Of a DNA stretch of 64,000 nucleotides, positions 1 through 10,816 are shown piece after piece (within the stretch, counting starts at the first letter, position 1; each line of letters begins with the position of its first letter). The notes under the pieces were generated by a model that made no database searches, had not been told where the DNA came from, and worked only from the letters and a program-made list of their open reading frames with translations. Source of the stretch: Shewanella polaris (lineage in GTDB: Bacteria; Pseudomonadota; Gammaproteobacteria; Enterobacterales; Shewanellaceae); contig NZ_CP041036.1 in the NCBI RefSeq assembly GCF_006385555.1, forward strand, positions 2,604,001 to 2,668,000. Reading direction: 5' to 3'. The translations under genes and the position numbers were made by a program.

Positions 1-1
1 T

Positions 2-385
2 GAAACCAAATTTAATCAACCTGCTGGGCATTTAGAGGCTAATGAATCACTTATTGATGCGTGTGCTCGAGAAATAACCGAAGAAACAGGGCTTGAATTA
101 ACCCCACAAGCCTTAGTGGGAATTTATCAATTTAGTGCATCCGCAGATCTCGCCTTTATACGCTATACATTTTGCAGCGAATTAGCCACACAACAATATG
201 CAACACCGCGTGATAATGTCATTACTGATACACACTGGCTTAGTCTTACTGAAATCAAAGCGCTTGGTAACAAACTTCGCAGCCCACTAGTGTTAAAAAG
301 TATTGAAGATTATTTACAGCAAATAGAAAAAAAGCTCCCGCCACAGCACACCCCATTAACACTGTTAAATGTTGATTACTTTTAA
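2..385 (+). CDS. nudJ: NUDIX hydrolase NudJ (5'-truncated by window edge)
   Basis: This is the C-terminal part of a NUDIX pyrophosphohydrolase; the reading frame is open from base 2 and the true start lies before the window. A complete NUDIX box is visible: GHLEANESL followed by AREITEETGL fits G-x5-E-x7-R-E-x2-E-E-x-G, the magnesium-binding helix. In enterobacteria nudJ (ymfB) lies directly upstream of mnmA, and the same order is found here, which favours NudJ over other NUDIX families. NudJ enzymes hydrolyse nucleoside tri/diphosphates and HMP-PP. About 235 bases separate it from mnmA, so the two may have separate promoters. The substrate is inferred from synteny. Confidence 0.85.
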   Translation, partial: ETKFNQPAGHLEANESLIDACAREITEETGLELTPQALVGIYQFSASADLAFIRYTFCSELATQQYATPRDNVITDTHWLSLTEIKALGNKLRSPLVLKSIEDYLQQIEKKLPPQHTPLTLLNVDYF

Positions 386-619
386 TGGCTTGGTTTAGGC
401 TATTTCTATGAGCCTCAAGATAGCCCATTAAGCGAATGCATGATAGAATACGCGCCGCACAAATATCATATTTATTCAGCATTATGTAAATTAATTTGTC
501 TAATATGCGCACGTAACAACGTCCAGGATTCCGACTAGCAAAAAACTAGCACAATGCCTTGAAACAATGGCGTTTCGGTACAATATACACATTATCTATC
601 TTCAAGGTTTTTAGGATTT

Positions 620-1738
620 ATGACATCAATCAACCCAACTTCAAACGGTAAAAAAGTCATTGTCGGCATGTCTGGCGGTGTAGATTCTTCAGTATCAGCC
701 TACTTGTTAATGCAGCAAGGCTATCAGGTTGAAGGGCTGTTTATGAAGAACTGGGAAGAAGATGATACCGATGAATATTGCGCGGCGGCTGATGATTTAA
801 AAGATGCACAATCAGTTTGCGACAAGCTAGGCATTAAAATGCATACTGTCAACTTTGCTGCTGAATACTGGGATAACGTGTTTGAATACTTTTTAGCAGA
901 ATACAAAGCTGGCCGCACCCCTAATCCCGATATAATGTGTAATAAAGAAATTAAATTTAAAGCGTTTCTTGAATTTGCCGACGACATTTTAGATGCCGAT
1001 TATATTGCCATGGGTCACTACGTTCGTCGTCGTGACAATAGCGATGGTAGCGTAGAAATGCTCCGTGGCGTTGATGGTAATAAAGATCAGAGCTACTTTT
1101 TATATACCTTAAGCCACGAACAAGTGAGTCGCAGTTTATTCCCTGTGGGTGAACTTGAAAAACACCAAGTACGCGAAATAGCCCAAAAGCTGGGGCTCAT
1201 TACTCACGACAAGAAAGACAGCACTGGCATCTGTTTTATTGGTGAACGTAAATTCACCGATTTTTTAGCGACTTATTTACCTGCACAACCTGGTGAGATT
1301 GAAACCGCCGAAGGTGAAGTGATTGGTACTCACCAAGGATTGATGTACCACACTCTTGGTCAACGTAAAGGCCTTGGCATTGGTGGGCTGAAAAACAGCA
1401 GTGAAGACCCATGGTATGTGGTCGAAAAAGATTTAATCCGTAATGTACTCATTGTCGCACAAGGGGGGAATCACCCTCGCCTTATGTCAACAGGCATGAC
1501 CGTTAATCAATTGCATTGGGTTGATCGTAAAGGGCCAGCGAATAACAGTCACATCACAGTTAAAACGCGTTATCGTCAACATGATGTGGGATGCTCACTT
1601 ATCTATGATGATGCAGACAACATCACGGTCATGTTCGACCAACCTGTTGCAGCCGTTACTCCAGGGCAATCAGCGGTATTTTACGATGGTGAACTCTGTT
1701 TAGGTGGCGGCATAATTGATAGCTTAATCCGAGGATAA
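620..1738 (+). CDS. mnmA: tRNA-specific 2-thiouridylase MnmA
   Basis: MnmA is the cytoplasmic ATP-dependent enzyme that thiolates the wobble uridine of Lys, Glu and Gln tRNAs, taking sulfur from the Tus relay. The 372-residue length is normal for the family. The PP-loop GMSGGVDSS is at residues 16-24. The two catalytic cysteines are seen at C107 (in NPDIMCN) and C205 (in STGICFIG), the pair that forms the persulfide and disulfide during catalysis. The C-terminal part carries the central and beta-barrel domains. The stop is 3 bases before the hflD start, so they are probably cotranscribed. Confidence 0.97.
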   Translation: MTSINPTSNGKKVIVGMSGGVDSSVSAYLLMQQGYQVEGLFMKNWEEDDTDEYCAAADDLKDAQSVCDKLGIKMHTVNFAAEYWDNVFEYFLAEYKAGRTPNPDIMCNKEIKFKAFLEFADDILDADYIAMGHYVRRRDNSDGSVEMLRGVDGNKDQSYFLYTLSHEQVSRSLFPVGELEKHQVREIAQKLGLITHDKKDSTGICFIGERKFTDFLATYLPAQPGEIETAEGEVIGTHQGLMYHTLGQRKGLGIGGLKNSSEDPWYVVEKDLIRNVLIVAQGGNHPRLMSTGMTVNQLHWVDRKGPANNSHITVKTRYRQHDVGCSLIYDDADNITVMFDQPVAAVTPGQSAVFYDGELCLGGGIIDSLIRG

Positions 1739-1741
1739 TCC

Positions 1742-2374
1742 GTGAGCCAATCACCAGACAACATCTTGTTTGAACGCACTATGGCCTTTGCCGGTATTTT
1801 ACAGGCTATAGGCCAGGTACAGTATTTAGCTCGCCACGGTGAAAGCGATAAAGAAGCATTAGCCGCTACACTCAACACTATTTTAGTGACAGAGCCTGAA
1901 TCAACAGCTGACGTATATCAAGATAAAGCGATTTTGAATAAAGGTTATCAGCTTATTCAAAATCAGCTCGGCGATGGCAAAAATAAAGATGTCGAAACCA
2001 CTCGTTACTTAGTCGGCGTGCTAACCCTTGAACGCAAGCTTGCCCGCTCGCCAAACGGTTTAGGCATGCTAGCGGAACGAATTAATCAAGTGCATCGCCA
2101 ACTGGCACATTTTGCAATTACCGATGAACAAGTCCTTGCCAATTTTGCCAGTATTTACAGTGATATCATCAGTGAGTTAGGCCCTAAATTACAAATATCA
2201 GGTAATCCTGATTGCTTAAAGCAGCCTCAGGTGCAACACAAAATTCGTGCGTTACTGCTTGCAGCTATGCGCAGCGCAGTATTATGGCGTCAATTAGGTG
2301 GCAAACGCCGCCATTTAGTGTTTGCCCGTAAAGCAATATTTGATACAGCAAAACAAAGCCAAAATAACAATTAA
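1742..2374 (+). CDS. hflD: High-frequency lysogenization protein HflD homolog
   Basis: This 210-residue, mostly alpha-helical protein begins with a GTG codon 3 bases after mnmA. The N-terminal stretch [18 protein letters not shown] is typical of HflD (YcfC). In E. coli HflD is a peripheral membrane protein known for binding lambda CII. Its role in the host is poorly defined, and its constant position between mnmA and purB suggests a link to RNA or nucleotide metabolism. No signal peptide or membrane segment is evident. The tight spacing argues for an mnmA-hflD-purB transcription unit, with purB following after about 40 bases. Confidence 0.93.
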   Translation: MSQSPDNILFERTMAFAGILQAIGQVQYLARHGESDKEALAATLNTILVTEPESTADVYQDKAILNKGYQLIQNQLGDGKNKDVETTRYLVGVLTLERKLARSPNGLGMLAERINQVHRQLAHFAITDEQVLANFASIYSDIISELGPKLQISGNPDCLKQPQVQHKIRALLLAAMRSAVLWRQLGGKRRHLVFARKAIFDTAKQSQNNN

Positions 2375-3784
<1,410 letters not shown>

Positions 3785-3808
3785 TCCTATAAGCCTATAT
3801 ATAACATT

Positions 3809-3835
3809 AGCGGTCGCATATGTGACCGCTTTTTT
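3809..3835 (+). terminator. Rho-independent terminator after purB
   Basis: A 7-bp stem AGCGGTC/GACCGCT (3809-3815 and 3824-3830) closes a short palindromic loop and is followed by a run of T to 3835. It lies 25 bases after the purB stop. Confidence 0.85.
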
Positions 3836-3874
3836 ATTGTATTACCATTCGTTAATTATCTCGACCTGAGGTCA

Positions 3875-5020
3875 ATGATGTACACATTAAATATTGATAC
3901 CCAAGCCTTTATTAAACAGCATTGGCAACAAAAACCGCTTGTGATCAAACAGGCTTTTGTCGACTTTGAAGATCCTATCGCCGCAGATGAACTTGCCGGC
4001 CTAGCATGTGAAGAAGAAATATCATCACGCGTCGTGGTTACAAAAGGTGATGACTGGGACGTAGTCCAAGGTCCATTTGAAGACTACGACCAATTTGGCG
4101 AAGACAACTGGCAGCTATTAGTTCAAGCAGTGAACCATTGGTACCCTGACTCACAGGCTTTAGTCGAAGCGTTTCGATTCTTACCAGACTGGCGCTTTGA
4201 CGACTTAATGGCATCATTTGCCACCCCTGGTGGTGGTGTTGGACCGCATATCGATAACTACGATGTGTTTATCATTCAAGGTGATGGCGAACGCCGTTGG
4301 AAAGTGGGCGACAAAGGTCAACATAAACGTCGCGGTGATAACCCGAACTCACCATTGGTTGACGACTTTGAACCGATTATCGATGTGGTATTACAAAAAG
4401 GCGACGTACTCTACATTCCACCAGGATACCCACATTGCGGCGAAACAATATCGCTAGCCTTATCGTATTCAATTGGTTTTAGAGCGCCCAGCCAGCAAGA
4501 GTTATTAACTGAGCTCGCAGATAATTTAATCGACAGCAACCAAGGCCACAAACGTTTTAATTCTGTGGATGAGCCCGCTACACCGGGTATGGTTAGCCAA
4601 TCACATCAACAAGGGATAATGGATTTATTGACCCAATTGGCACAAGATCCGGCCAGCTATCAAACCATGTTAGGTAAACTACTGAGCCAAAATCGATTTG
4701 AGCTTGATATCTGTGAAGATGAAGAGCCATTAACGACTGATGAGTTATTGGAAGCCATTGAACAAGGCGCGATTATTCAACGTATTGGTGGGTTGAAAGT
4801 ATTACAGTTAGAAAATGATAGTGAGCAACGTTTGTTTATCAATGGTGAAGTGCACACCTTTACTAATGCCACCTCTGAAATGTTACAACTATTAGCTAAC
4901 AAGGCAAGGATCACACCTGAAGAAGCCTGTTTATTTACGGCCAACGCAGCAGTTATGGATGTTCTGACTGAATTACTCAATCAGGGATTATTCTACTTAG
5001 CCGAAGACGATAGCGAATAA
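3875..5020 (+). CDS. roxA: Ribosomal protein uL16 arginine hydroxylase (JmjC oxygenase)
   Basis: RoxA (YcfD) is a 2-oxoglutarate/Fe(II) oxygenase that hydroxylates an arginine of ribosomal protein L16. The iron facial triad is visible at H125 and D127 (GPHIDNYD) and H187 (YPHCGE), the same numbering as known for E. coli YcfD. The JmjC barrel occupies about residues 90-210, followed by a dimerisation and winged-helix region. The start ATG at 3875 is followed directly by a second ATG at 3878; the TGAGG ribosome-binding site fits either. It follows purB after a terminator, so it has its own promoter. Confidence 0.95.
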   Translation: MMYTLNIDTQAFIKQHWQQKPLVIKQAFVDFEDPIAADELAGLACEEEISSRVVVTKGDDWDVVQGPFEDYDQFGEDNWQLLVQAVNHWYPDSQALVEAFRFLPDWRFDDLMASFATPGGGVGPHIDNYDVFIIQGDGERRWKVGDKGQHKRRGDNPNSPLVDDFEPIIDVVLQKGDVLYIPPGYPHCGETISLALSYSIGFRAPSQQELLTELADNLIDSNQGHKRFNSVDEPATPGMVSQSHQQGIMDLLTQLAQDPASYQTMLGKLLSQNRFELDICEDEEPLTTDELLEAIEQGAIIQRIGGLKVLQLENDSEQRLFINGEVHTFTNATSEMLQLLANKARITPEEACLFTANAAVMDVLTELLNQGLFYLAEDDSE

Positions 5021-5084
5021 TCGTGAACTATAAATAACTAAGTTTGATGGTGGCATTCAACATAGCTCATCAACATGGTCCATC

Positions 5085-5138
5085 AAGCTACTGACATTAA
5101 AAAAGGCACTTAATGTGCCTTTTTTATGTCAGTAGCTT
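5085..5138. terminator. Long bidirectional terminator between convergent genes
   Basis: A near-perfect inverted repeat runs from AAGCTACTGACAT (5085-5097) to ATGTCAGTAGCTT (5126-5138). Its core AAAAAAGGCAC/GTGCCTTTTTT carries A and T runs on both sides. It can stop roxA on the plus strand and the minus-strand gene that ends at 5148. Confidence 0.88.
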
Positions 5139-5147
5139 AAGAGGTTC

Positions 5148-5588
5148 TTAAGCCCACAGTTTCTCATCTTGATGCATTTTATATAAACTTTCAGCTCGAG
5201 ACACTAACAGTTGTGCAAACTTCTGTTGAGTTGGATCTTTTGTAACACCCGACTTGTGCAAGTTTTCAGCTTTAAGTTGCCACATCATCGAAAAGTGCCT
5301 AATTGCATCGCGAGCCGTTGCTGCCACTTTAACATCGACATAATCTGATGGTAAATCACCTGACATCACCCAAAAAGTTTGTTTTTTAGGTTGCTTTGTT
5401 TCCATCTTCCAAATGGCTAAATAAGGCGCAAGATAACGGCTTTCGTCAGCAAGTACTTTACTTGGGATCACCCCTTTCTCAGCTAAAAAGCGGTTCGCTT
5501 TTTGAAACTGAGTACGTACCCATTCTTGTCTTTGGGCTTCTTGTTCTGGTGTTGGTGGTGCAACCTGTTCTGCAACTTCTTCAGTCAT
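5148..5588 (-). CDS. DUF4826-like conserved hypothetical protein
   Basis: This is a soluble protein of about 146 residues. The longer frame reaches 5657, but the ATG at 5588 follows an AGGAAG ribosome-binding site and begins MTEEVAEQ, so that start is preferred. After a Pro/Glu-rich N terminus come the aromatic-rich stretches EWVRTQFQKANRFLAEKG and YLAPYLAIWKM, which resemble the DUF4826 family of Shewanella and Vibrio. There is no signal peptide, membrane segment or catalytic motif. It is divergent from leucine dehydrogenase, and a palindrome in the shared intergenic region could regulate either gene. Family assignment is from memory and the function is unknown. Confidence 0.7.
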   Translation of the reverse strand: MTEEVAEQVAPPTPEQEAQRQEWVRTQFQKANRFLAEKGVIPSKVLADESRYLAPYLAIWKMETKQPKKQTFWVMSGDLPSDYVDVKVAATARDAIRHFSMMWQLKAENLHKSGVTKDPTQQKFAQLLVSRAESLYKMHQDEKLWA

Positions 5589-5675
5589 AATACTTCCTAT
5601 CTTATTGTTATAATGCAGATTAGAATAATAAATATCTGCTATTTTAATCAAAAACAATTACATTAAGCCAAATTT

Positions 5676-5692
5676 CTTTACGTTTACGTAAG
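5676..5692. promoter_or_regulatory. Palindromic LiuR-like operator upstream of leucine dehydrogenase
   Basis: TTACG-TTTA-CGTAA is a perfect palindrome with a 4-base spacer, embedded in CTTTACGTTTACGTAAG between the divergent 5148-5588 gene and ldh. It resembles the ACGT-containing sites reported for the MerR-type regulator LiuR, which controls branched-chain amino acid catabolism in gammaproteobacteria. Position and motif fit, but the consensus is recalled and was not checked. Confidence 0.5.
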
Positions 5693-5870
5693 TGGCAAGC
5701 TAAATTTCCACACTAATCACAAAAATAACTAAATCATGCTTTGTTGAGAGTATCTCTAAATGCTATCGTGCTGCAATAAATATAACAAGCAGTCGTTTAC
5801 ACCTTAATGTAATCAAATTTAGCAAGGTGTAATAACTTCATTTTAACTAGCTAGCAAGCGGAGATGTCTC

Positions 5871-6902
5871 GTGGCAGTTTTTAATCATGTTTCGTTCGAT
5901 GAACACGAACAAGTGGTCTTTTGTAATGACAAGCAAACTGGTTTAAAAGCCATTATTGCCGTGCATAACACTAACCTCGGCCCAGCCGTAGGCGGTTGCC
6001 GTATGTGGAATTATCAATCGGACGATGAAGCCTTAACAGACGTATTACGCCTCTCTCGTGGAATGACTTATAAAAATGCATTAGCCGGTCTTACTATGGG
6101 TGGCGGTAAAGCGGTGATTATTGCTGATCCTAAAACCACCGATCGTGAAGCGTTGTTTCTTGCATTCGGACGCTTTGTAAACGGCTTAGGCGGTAAATAT
6201 TATTCAGCCGAAGATGTCGGTGTTTCAACATCTGATATGATGATTGCCAACCGTGAAACTGAATTTGTAGCAGGTCTTGAAGGCAAGTCTGGTGATCCTT
6301 CGCCACTTACCGCATTAGGCACTTATTTAGGCATTAAAGCCGCGGTAAAACATCAACGTGGCATCGATAGCCTTAAAGGCATTAAAGTATCTGTACAAGG
6401 CGTAGGGCATGTTGGTTATTACTTGTGTAAGCATTTGCACGATGAAGGTGCCGAACTGATCGTTACCGATATTCATCAAGCCTCACTAGATCGCGTTGCC
6501 AATGAATTTGGAGCAACTGTCGTTGCTCCGCAAGATATCTACACCCAGGATGTTGATGTATATGCACCGTGCGCATTAGGCGCAACACTTAACGACACGA
6601 CATTACCATTATTAAAAGCTAACATCATTGCAGGTTGCGCCAATAACCAGTTAGCTGAAACTCGCCACGGCGAAAAACTCAAGCAAATGGGTATTCTGTA
6701 TGCGCCAGATTACGTTATTAATGCTGGTGGCATTATCAACGTGTCATTTGAGAAAAACTATGACGCAGCGGCTTCAACAGCCAAGGTTGAGCAGATTTAC
6801 AACACCCTACTCACAATCTTCGAGCGTGCAGATGCAGAAGACCGTACCACAGGCTCTGTAGCCGATGAAATGGCTAAAGCTATTATTGATGCTGCGAGAT
6901 AG
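5871..6902 (+). CDS. ldh: Leucine dehydrogenase (Glu/Leu/Phe/Val dehydrogenase family)
   Basis: This NAD-dependent enzyme oxidatively deaminates leucine and other branched-chain amino acids to 2-oxo acids, feeding the Liu pathway. The GTG start at 5871 has a GCGGAG ribosome-binding site. The catalytic lysine lies in MGGGKAVI near residue 80, and the dinucleotide-binding turn VQGVGHVG is near residue 180. A length of 343 residues fits Leu/Val dehydrogenases and is too short for glutamate dehydrogenase (about 420). A palindromic operator lies about 180 bases upstream and a terminator follows. Exact substrate preference (Leu or Val) is inferred. Confidence 0.93.
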   Translation: MAVFNHVSFDEHEQVVFCNDKQTGLKAIIAVHNTNLGPAVGGCRMWNYQSDDEALTDVLRLSRGMTYKNALAGLTMGGGKAVIIADPKTTDREALFLAFGRFVNGLGGKYYSAEDVGVSTSDMMIANRETEFVAGLEGKSGDPSPLTALGTYLGIKAAVKHQRGIDSLKGIKVSVQGVGHVGYYLCKHLHDEGAELIVTDIHQASLDRVANEFGATVVAPQDIYTQDVDVYAPCALGATLNDTTLPLLKANIIAGCANNQLAETRHGEKLKQMGILYAPDYVINAGGIINVSFEKNYDAAASTAKVEQIYNTLLTIFERADAEDRTTGSVADEMAKAIIDAAR

Positions 6903-6944
6903 TTAATCAGTTTTATATTAGGGCTATTTAATGCCTTAACATTC

Positions 6945-6975
6945 AAGGGAGATGCTAACGCATTTCCCTTTTTTA
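6945..6975 (+). terminator. Rho-independent terminator after ldh
   Basis: AAGGGAGATGC (6945-6955) pairs with GCATTTCCCTT (6960-6970) with one G-U pair and a TAAC loop, followed by a T run. Confidence 0.85.
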
Positions 6976-7094
6976 TGCCCCTCCAAAAACCAACAACTTT
7001 AATCAAGTTGCAATAAATCGTTCACCTTAGTGTCAAATAACAGCCCTACTCTATATCAACACTGACGTTATCTGTGTATTAGGGTGAATGACTG

Positions 7095-7997
7095 ATGATC
7101 TCACACAGCAAAAAAAGTAATCAACAACGGCAACCTTTATCTCACTTAACTCATAGTGACAAAGTTCAGCACTTTCATGCACTGTGGATTTCTGATGTTC
7201 ATCTAGGCAGCATTGATTGTAAGGCCGAATTCTTATTACATTTCCTTAATCATAGTCAATGCCAATATTTGTATCTGGTTGGCGATATTGTCGATATTTG
7301 GGCGTTAAAAAAACGTATTTATTGGCCTGATAGCCACAATAAAGTAATACAAAAAATCCTCGAACTAGCCAGTAGTGGCACCCAAGTTATTTACATACCA
7401 GGTAATCATGATGAAGCTTTCAAAGATTATGCCGACAGTCATTTCAGAGGTATTACCCTCGTTAAACAGCATATTCATCAGTCTCTGAGTGGCAAACGTT
7501 TTTTAATGCTTCATGGCGATCAATTTGACTCACAAGTTTGTGTTAGTCGTACCTACGCAAAATTAGGTGACCATTTATATGATGTGTTGTTGTGGCTAAA
7601 CCGTCAATTACATAGGGTAAGAAGCCGCCTAGGATATCCATATTGGTCACTAGCCAGTTACATCAAGTTAAGGGTCAATAAAGCCCAACAAGCCATTAAT
7701 CAATATCGTGATGCTGTATTACGATATTCGATAAAACAACAGGTGGATATGGTCATCTGCGGTCATATCCACCAGCCTGAATTATCCCAGCACACAATTA
7801 ACAATCACACCATTACTTATGCCAATGACGGCGATTGGGTTGAAAATTGTACTCTCATTGCAGAAACAAAATCTGGAGATGTTCAGTTGCTCAAGTGGGA
7901 TGAACAAACGTTACAAGCTACCGCAGTAAAAACAATTGATTTCAGTCATTCAGTGGCTAAATCAATCATCACGCCCCAAAAACAGCATGTTGCATAA
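7095..7997 (+). CDS. Calcineurin-like metallophosphoesterase (UDP-2,3-diacylglucosamine diphosphatase-like)
   Basis: All five calcineurin-type metal motifs are present in order: SDVHLG near residue 33, GDIVDIW near 63, GNHDE near 101, a His in MLHGDQFD near 140, and GHIHQPE near 220. The 300-residue protein falls in the LpxH-like group (COG2908), often annotated as UDP-2,3-diacylglucosamine diphosphatase, but it is longer than LpxH (about 240) and has an extra helical segment (residues 160-205). No signal peptide is seen. It ends 13 bases before the ornithine-lipid synthase gene, which suggests a role in membrane lipid metabolism. It is probably a paralog of the true LpxH. Confidence 0.82.
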   Translation: MISHSKKSNQQRQPLSHLTHSDKVQHFHALWISDVHLGSIDCKAEFLLHFLNHSQCQYLYLVGDIVDIWALKKRIYWPDSHNKVIQKILELASSGTQVIYIPGNHDEAFKDYADSHFRGITLVKQHIHQSLSGKRFLMLHGDQFDSQVCVSRTYAKLGDHLYDVLLWLNRQLHRVRSRLGYPYWSLASYIKLRVNKAQQAINQYRDAVLRYSIKQQVDMVICGHIHQPELSQHTINNHTITYANDGDWVENCTLIAETKSGDVQLLKWDEQTLQATAVKTIDFSHSVAKSIITPQKQHVA

Positions 7998-8010
7998 ATA
8001 AGGCTAAAAT

Positions 8011-9750
8011 ATGATATTTACTGTCGATAATGTGGTAGAAAAAAACCTGCCTAATGTGCATAACAAACCTTGGTTAGCCGTGCCGACGAAAGTTATGTTG
8101 CGCTACTTACTTCATGAAAAGCAATGTAATGATATTGCTAACGAACACGCGCATTTATCCGGTGTCGATTTTGTTGAACAAATTCTTGCTTGTTTAAATT
8201 TCAGTTACAGCGTCCCCAATAACGAAATTGAAAATATTCCCATTGAAGGCAGAGTGGTGATCTACGCAAATCACCCTATTGGTTCACTTGATGCGCTGGC
8301 ATTAATCAAACTGATTAGCCAAGTGAGACCAGACATAAAAGTAGTTGCCAATGAATTACTAATGGCCATTAAACCGCTTCACTCTATTTTATTACCCGTG
8401 CGCAATATGACTGGCGGCACACCTAAGCAACATTTAAATGAAATCCATCACCACCTTAAAAACGAAGGCGCGGTACTGATTTTCCCCTCGGGTGAAGTGT
8501 CACGGTTACGTCCAACTGGCGTCACAGACTTACATTGGCACAGCGGCTTTTTAAAAATGGCTCGCGCCTGCAATGCTCCCCTTTTGCCTATGTTCGTTGA
8601 CGCGAAAAACTCTGCCACCTTTTATGGTGCATCAATGATTTACAAACCATTGGCAACGCTATTACTGGTAAAGGAAATGTTCAAACAAATGGATCATGTG
8701 ATGCCAGTGCGGATTGGCCAACTGATCGCCAAAGAAGTTGTCTGCACTCAAGATTTTCCGCTTAAAACCAAAGTAAAATTGCTTAAAAATCATTTATACC
8801 GCATTGGTAAAAATCGCAGTCCGTTATTTATCACTCAAAATGCCATTGCTCATCCTGAAAAACGCAGTGAGCTACAACAAGCGTTACAACAATGCGAATT
8901 GTTAGGTAAAACCCAAGATAATAAACAAATCTATTTATATAAGCATACTCACAGCAGTGCAATTATGCGTGAGATTGGCCGGCTTCGTGAAATCGCCTTC
9001 AGAGCCGTGGGTGAAGGTACCGGTAAACGTCGTGATACCGACAAATATGATAATCACTATTTTCATTTAGTGTTATGGGATAAAGACGAATTAGAGATTG
9101 TTGGTGCCTATCGTTTTGCCAGTGCCAAAATGCTTCACGACACCATTGGTGAAAATGCTCTGTATAGCCAATCATTATTTGAATACCACGATGCGTTTGC
9201 CCCCTATTTTGACCAAGGACTCGAACTTGGCCGTAGCTTTGTACAACCTAAATATTGGGGCCGCCGCAGTTTAGAATATTTGTGGCAAGGTATTGGTGCG
9301 TTTTTAATTAAAAACCCGCAGTATCGTTACCTCTTTGGACCTGTTTCACTAAGCGATAGTCTACCGATCCCCGCCAAAGAAATGCTGGTGTTTTTTTACC
9401 AACACCACTTCGCCACAAAACATGTTTTAGCAACTTCATTTAATTCATATCAATTCACCGACGAACGTCAGCATCAATTGCACCAGTTATTCAATGGCGA
9501 TGCCTATGCTGAGAATTTTAAAATACTCAAACGGACGCTAGCGAATATGGGTGTATCAGTACCTACGTTATTTAAGCAATATGGTGAATTGTGTGACAAC
9601 AATGGCGTACAGTTCCTCGACTTCGGCATTGATCCAGAGTTTGGTGACTGTATCGATGGTTTAGTGTTAGTCGACATTCACCAATTAAAGCCAATCAAAT
9701 ATCAAAAGTATTTGGCAGGGCATTTACCCGAAAACAAAATTGCATCCTAA
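8011..9750 (+). CDS. olsF: Bifunctional ornithine lipid synthase (OlsF-type acyltransferase fusion)
   Basis: Two acyltransferase domains are fused. Residues about 70-300 resemble lysophospholipid acyltransferases: ANHPIGSLDA near residue 90 and FPSGEVSRLRPTG near 165. This half corresponds to the OlsA-like O-acyltransferase. Residues about 315-560 resemble the OlsB N-acyltransferase: REIAFRAVGEGTGKRRDTD, YFHLVLWD and ELGRSFVQPKYWG. Such fusions (OlsF) are known in Serratia and Vibrio to make ornithine lipid from ornithine and acyl-ACP. At 579 residues it has the expected length. It is translated just after the metallophosphoesterase and probably cotranscribed with it. An amine other than ornithine is possible. 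Confidence 0.82.
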   Translation: MIFTVDNVVEKNLPNVHNKPWLAVPTKVMLRYLLHEKQCNDIANEHAHLSGVDFVEQILACLNFSYSVPNNEIENIPIEGRVVIYANHPIGSLDALALIKLISQVRPDIKVVANELLMAIKPLHSILLPVRNMTGGTPKQHLNEIHHHLKNEGAVLIFPSGEVSRLRPTGVTDLHWHSGFLKMARACNAPLLPMFVDAKNSATFYGASMIYKPLATLLLVKEMFKQMDHVMPVRIGQLIAKEVVCTQDFPLKTKVKLLKNHLYRIGKNRSPLFITQNAIAHPEKRSELQQALQQCELLGKTQDNKQIYLYKHTHSSAIMREIGRLREIAFRAVGEGTGKRRDTDKYDNHYFHLVLWDKDELEIVGAYRFASAKMLHDTIGENALYSQSLFEYHDAFAPYFDQGLELGRSFVQPKYWGRRSLEYLWQGIGAFLIKNPQYRYLFGPVSLSDSLPIPAKEMLVFFYQHHFATKHVLATSFNSYQFTDERQHQLHQLFNGDAYAENFKILKRTLANMGVSVPTLFKQYGELCDNNGVQFLDFGIDPEFGDCIDGLVLVDIHQLKPIKYQKYLAGHLPENKIAS

Positions 9751-9856
9751 CCAGATGAATCAATTTAACCTGCAAAAGCAATTGTCATTAGACGTTAAAT
9801 GATTGTTACACTGATATTTATCTGATATAAATGAATAAATACGTGGAGAATCATTT

Positions 9857-10318
9857 ATGACAACGTCTACCGATGTATCAACTGAAACGTTAGCGAATAA
9901 CGCGACTAAACATATGTGCGTCGCTGACATCATGACAACCCGAGTCGTTACCATTGACATGGATGACAGGCTGACACTTGCCAAAGAAATTTTTGATAAT
10001 GTCAGTTTCCATCACTTATTAGTCGTCAATACTGAAGACCATCTAAAAGGGATATTGTCTCATCGGGATTTTTTACGCGCTCTCAGTCCTAACATTGGCA
10101 CCGCTGCTGAATTAATAAGAGACACCGAAACCCTGCAAAAAAGGGTTCATCAAGTCATGACTAAAAACCCATTCACCATAGCCCCTCATTGCGACATCAA
10201 TGAAGCCTGTAAACTGATTTTAGATCATAATATTGGTTGTTTACCCGTTCTAGATAACAACACCATTGTCGGTATTATTACTTGGAAAGATTTATTAAAC
10301 GCCTACTGTATTAGATAA
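9857..10318 (+). CDS. Two-CBS-domain protein
   Basis: This 153-residue soluble protein is made of a Bateman pair. CBS1 begins at VADIMTTRVVTIDMDD (about residue 23) and ends with GILSHRDFLRALS. CBS2 begins at VHQVMTKNPFTIAPHC and ends with GIITWKDLLNAY. Such pairs bind adenine nucleotides or cyclic dinucleotides. The ATG at 9857 follows a GGAG ribosome-binding site. It lies upstream of, but about 500 bases from, a formate/nitrite transporter that also carries CBS domains. It may sense energy charge for a neighbouring transporter; the ligand is unknown. Confidence 0.88.
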   Translation: MTTSTDVSTETLANNATKHMCVADIMTTRVVTIDMDDRLTLAKEIFDNVSFHHLLVVNTEDHLKGILSHRDFLRALSPNIGTAAELIRDTETLQKRVHQVMTKNPFTIAPHCDINEACKLILDHNIGCLPVLDNNTIVGIITWKDLLNAYCIR

Positions 10319-10816
10319 ATTATCAACATTCTATCTATTCGAACCTCGACTTTGCTTAGCACGAGTCAATTAAAGTCTGTCATTTCCTCCCACAAACTAA
10401 AACGTTATTAATCATAGTCATACCAATATTCTCGAATTCAATTATAAGTGTTGCTGCCATTGTTTGTATTTTAAATTATCTTTTTTAACTAAGTAAAAAA
10501 CTTGCTAACAACCAACTGGATATATCAGAAATATACCTATTTTTTTGACTAAAACAGCCTACTTAATAGGCTAAATACAAATAAGTGATCTGTGTCAATT
10601 ATAATTACATAACATCAACATCTTCAGTTTACCCATCTATTGCCATGTAAATTATATGTTATTATTCTTCTCTTTTTGATTGTTTTATAAAAATTCACCA
10701 ATTGCACTTGAGGTCAAATATAGGCCTAACGTGTAGATAAATTATCATAAAAAAATGTAGATTTTCTATTTGCTTAAAGAGAACCAAAATATGCGATTAC
10801 AAACTAGGAGCACGAT
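10319..10816. other. AT-rich intergenic region before the FNT-CBS gene
   Basis: No open reading frame or strong terminator is visible in these 498 bases. A partial dyad GTGA-N6-TCA at 10585-10597 is only weakly CRP-like. The segment 10660-10790 is very AT-rich and probably holds the promoter of the next gene, which has an AGGAG ribosome-binding site at about 10805. Confidence 0.5.

Noticed and set aside
255..512. 85-codon minus-strand frame overlapping nudJ
   Set aside because: It lies largely antisense to the NUDIX gene, has no ribosome-binding site and resembles no family.
10584..10599. CRP-like dyad GTGA-N6-TCA upstream of the FNT-CBS gene
   Set aside because: Only about 7 of 10 core positions fit, in a long AT-rich region where such matches are expected by chance.
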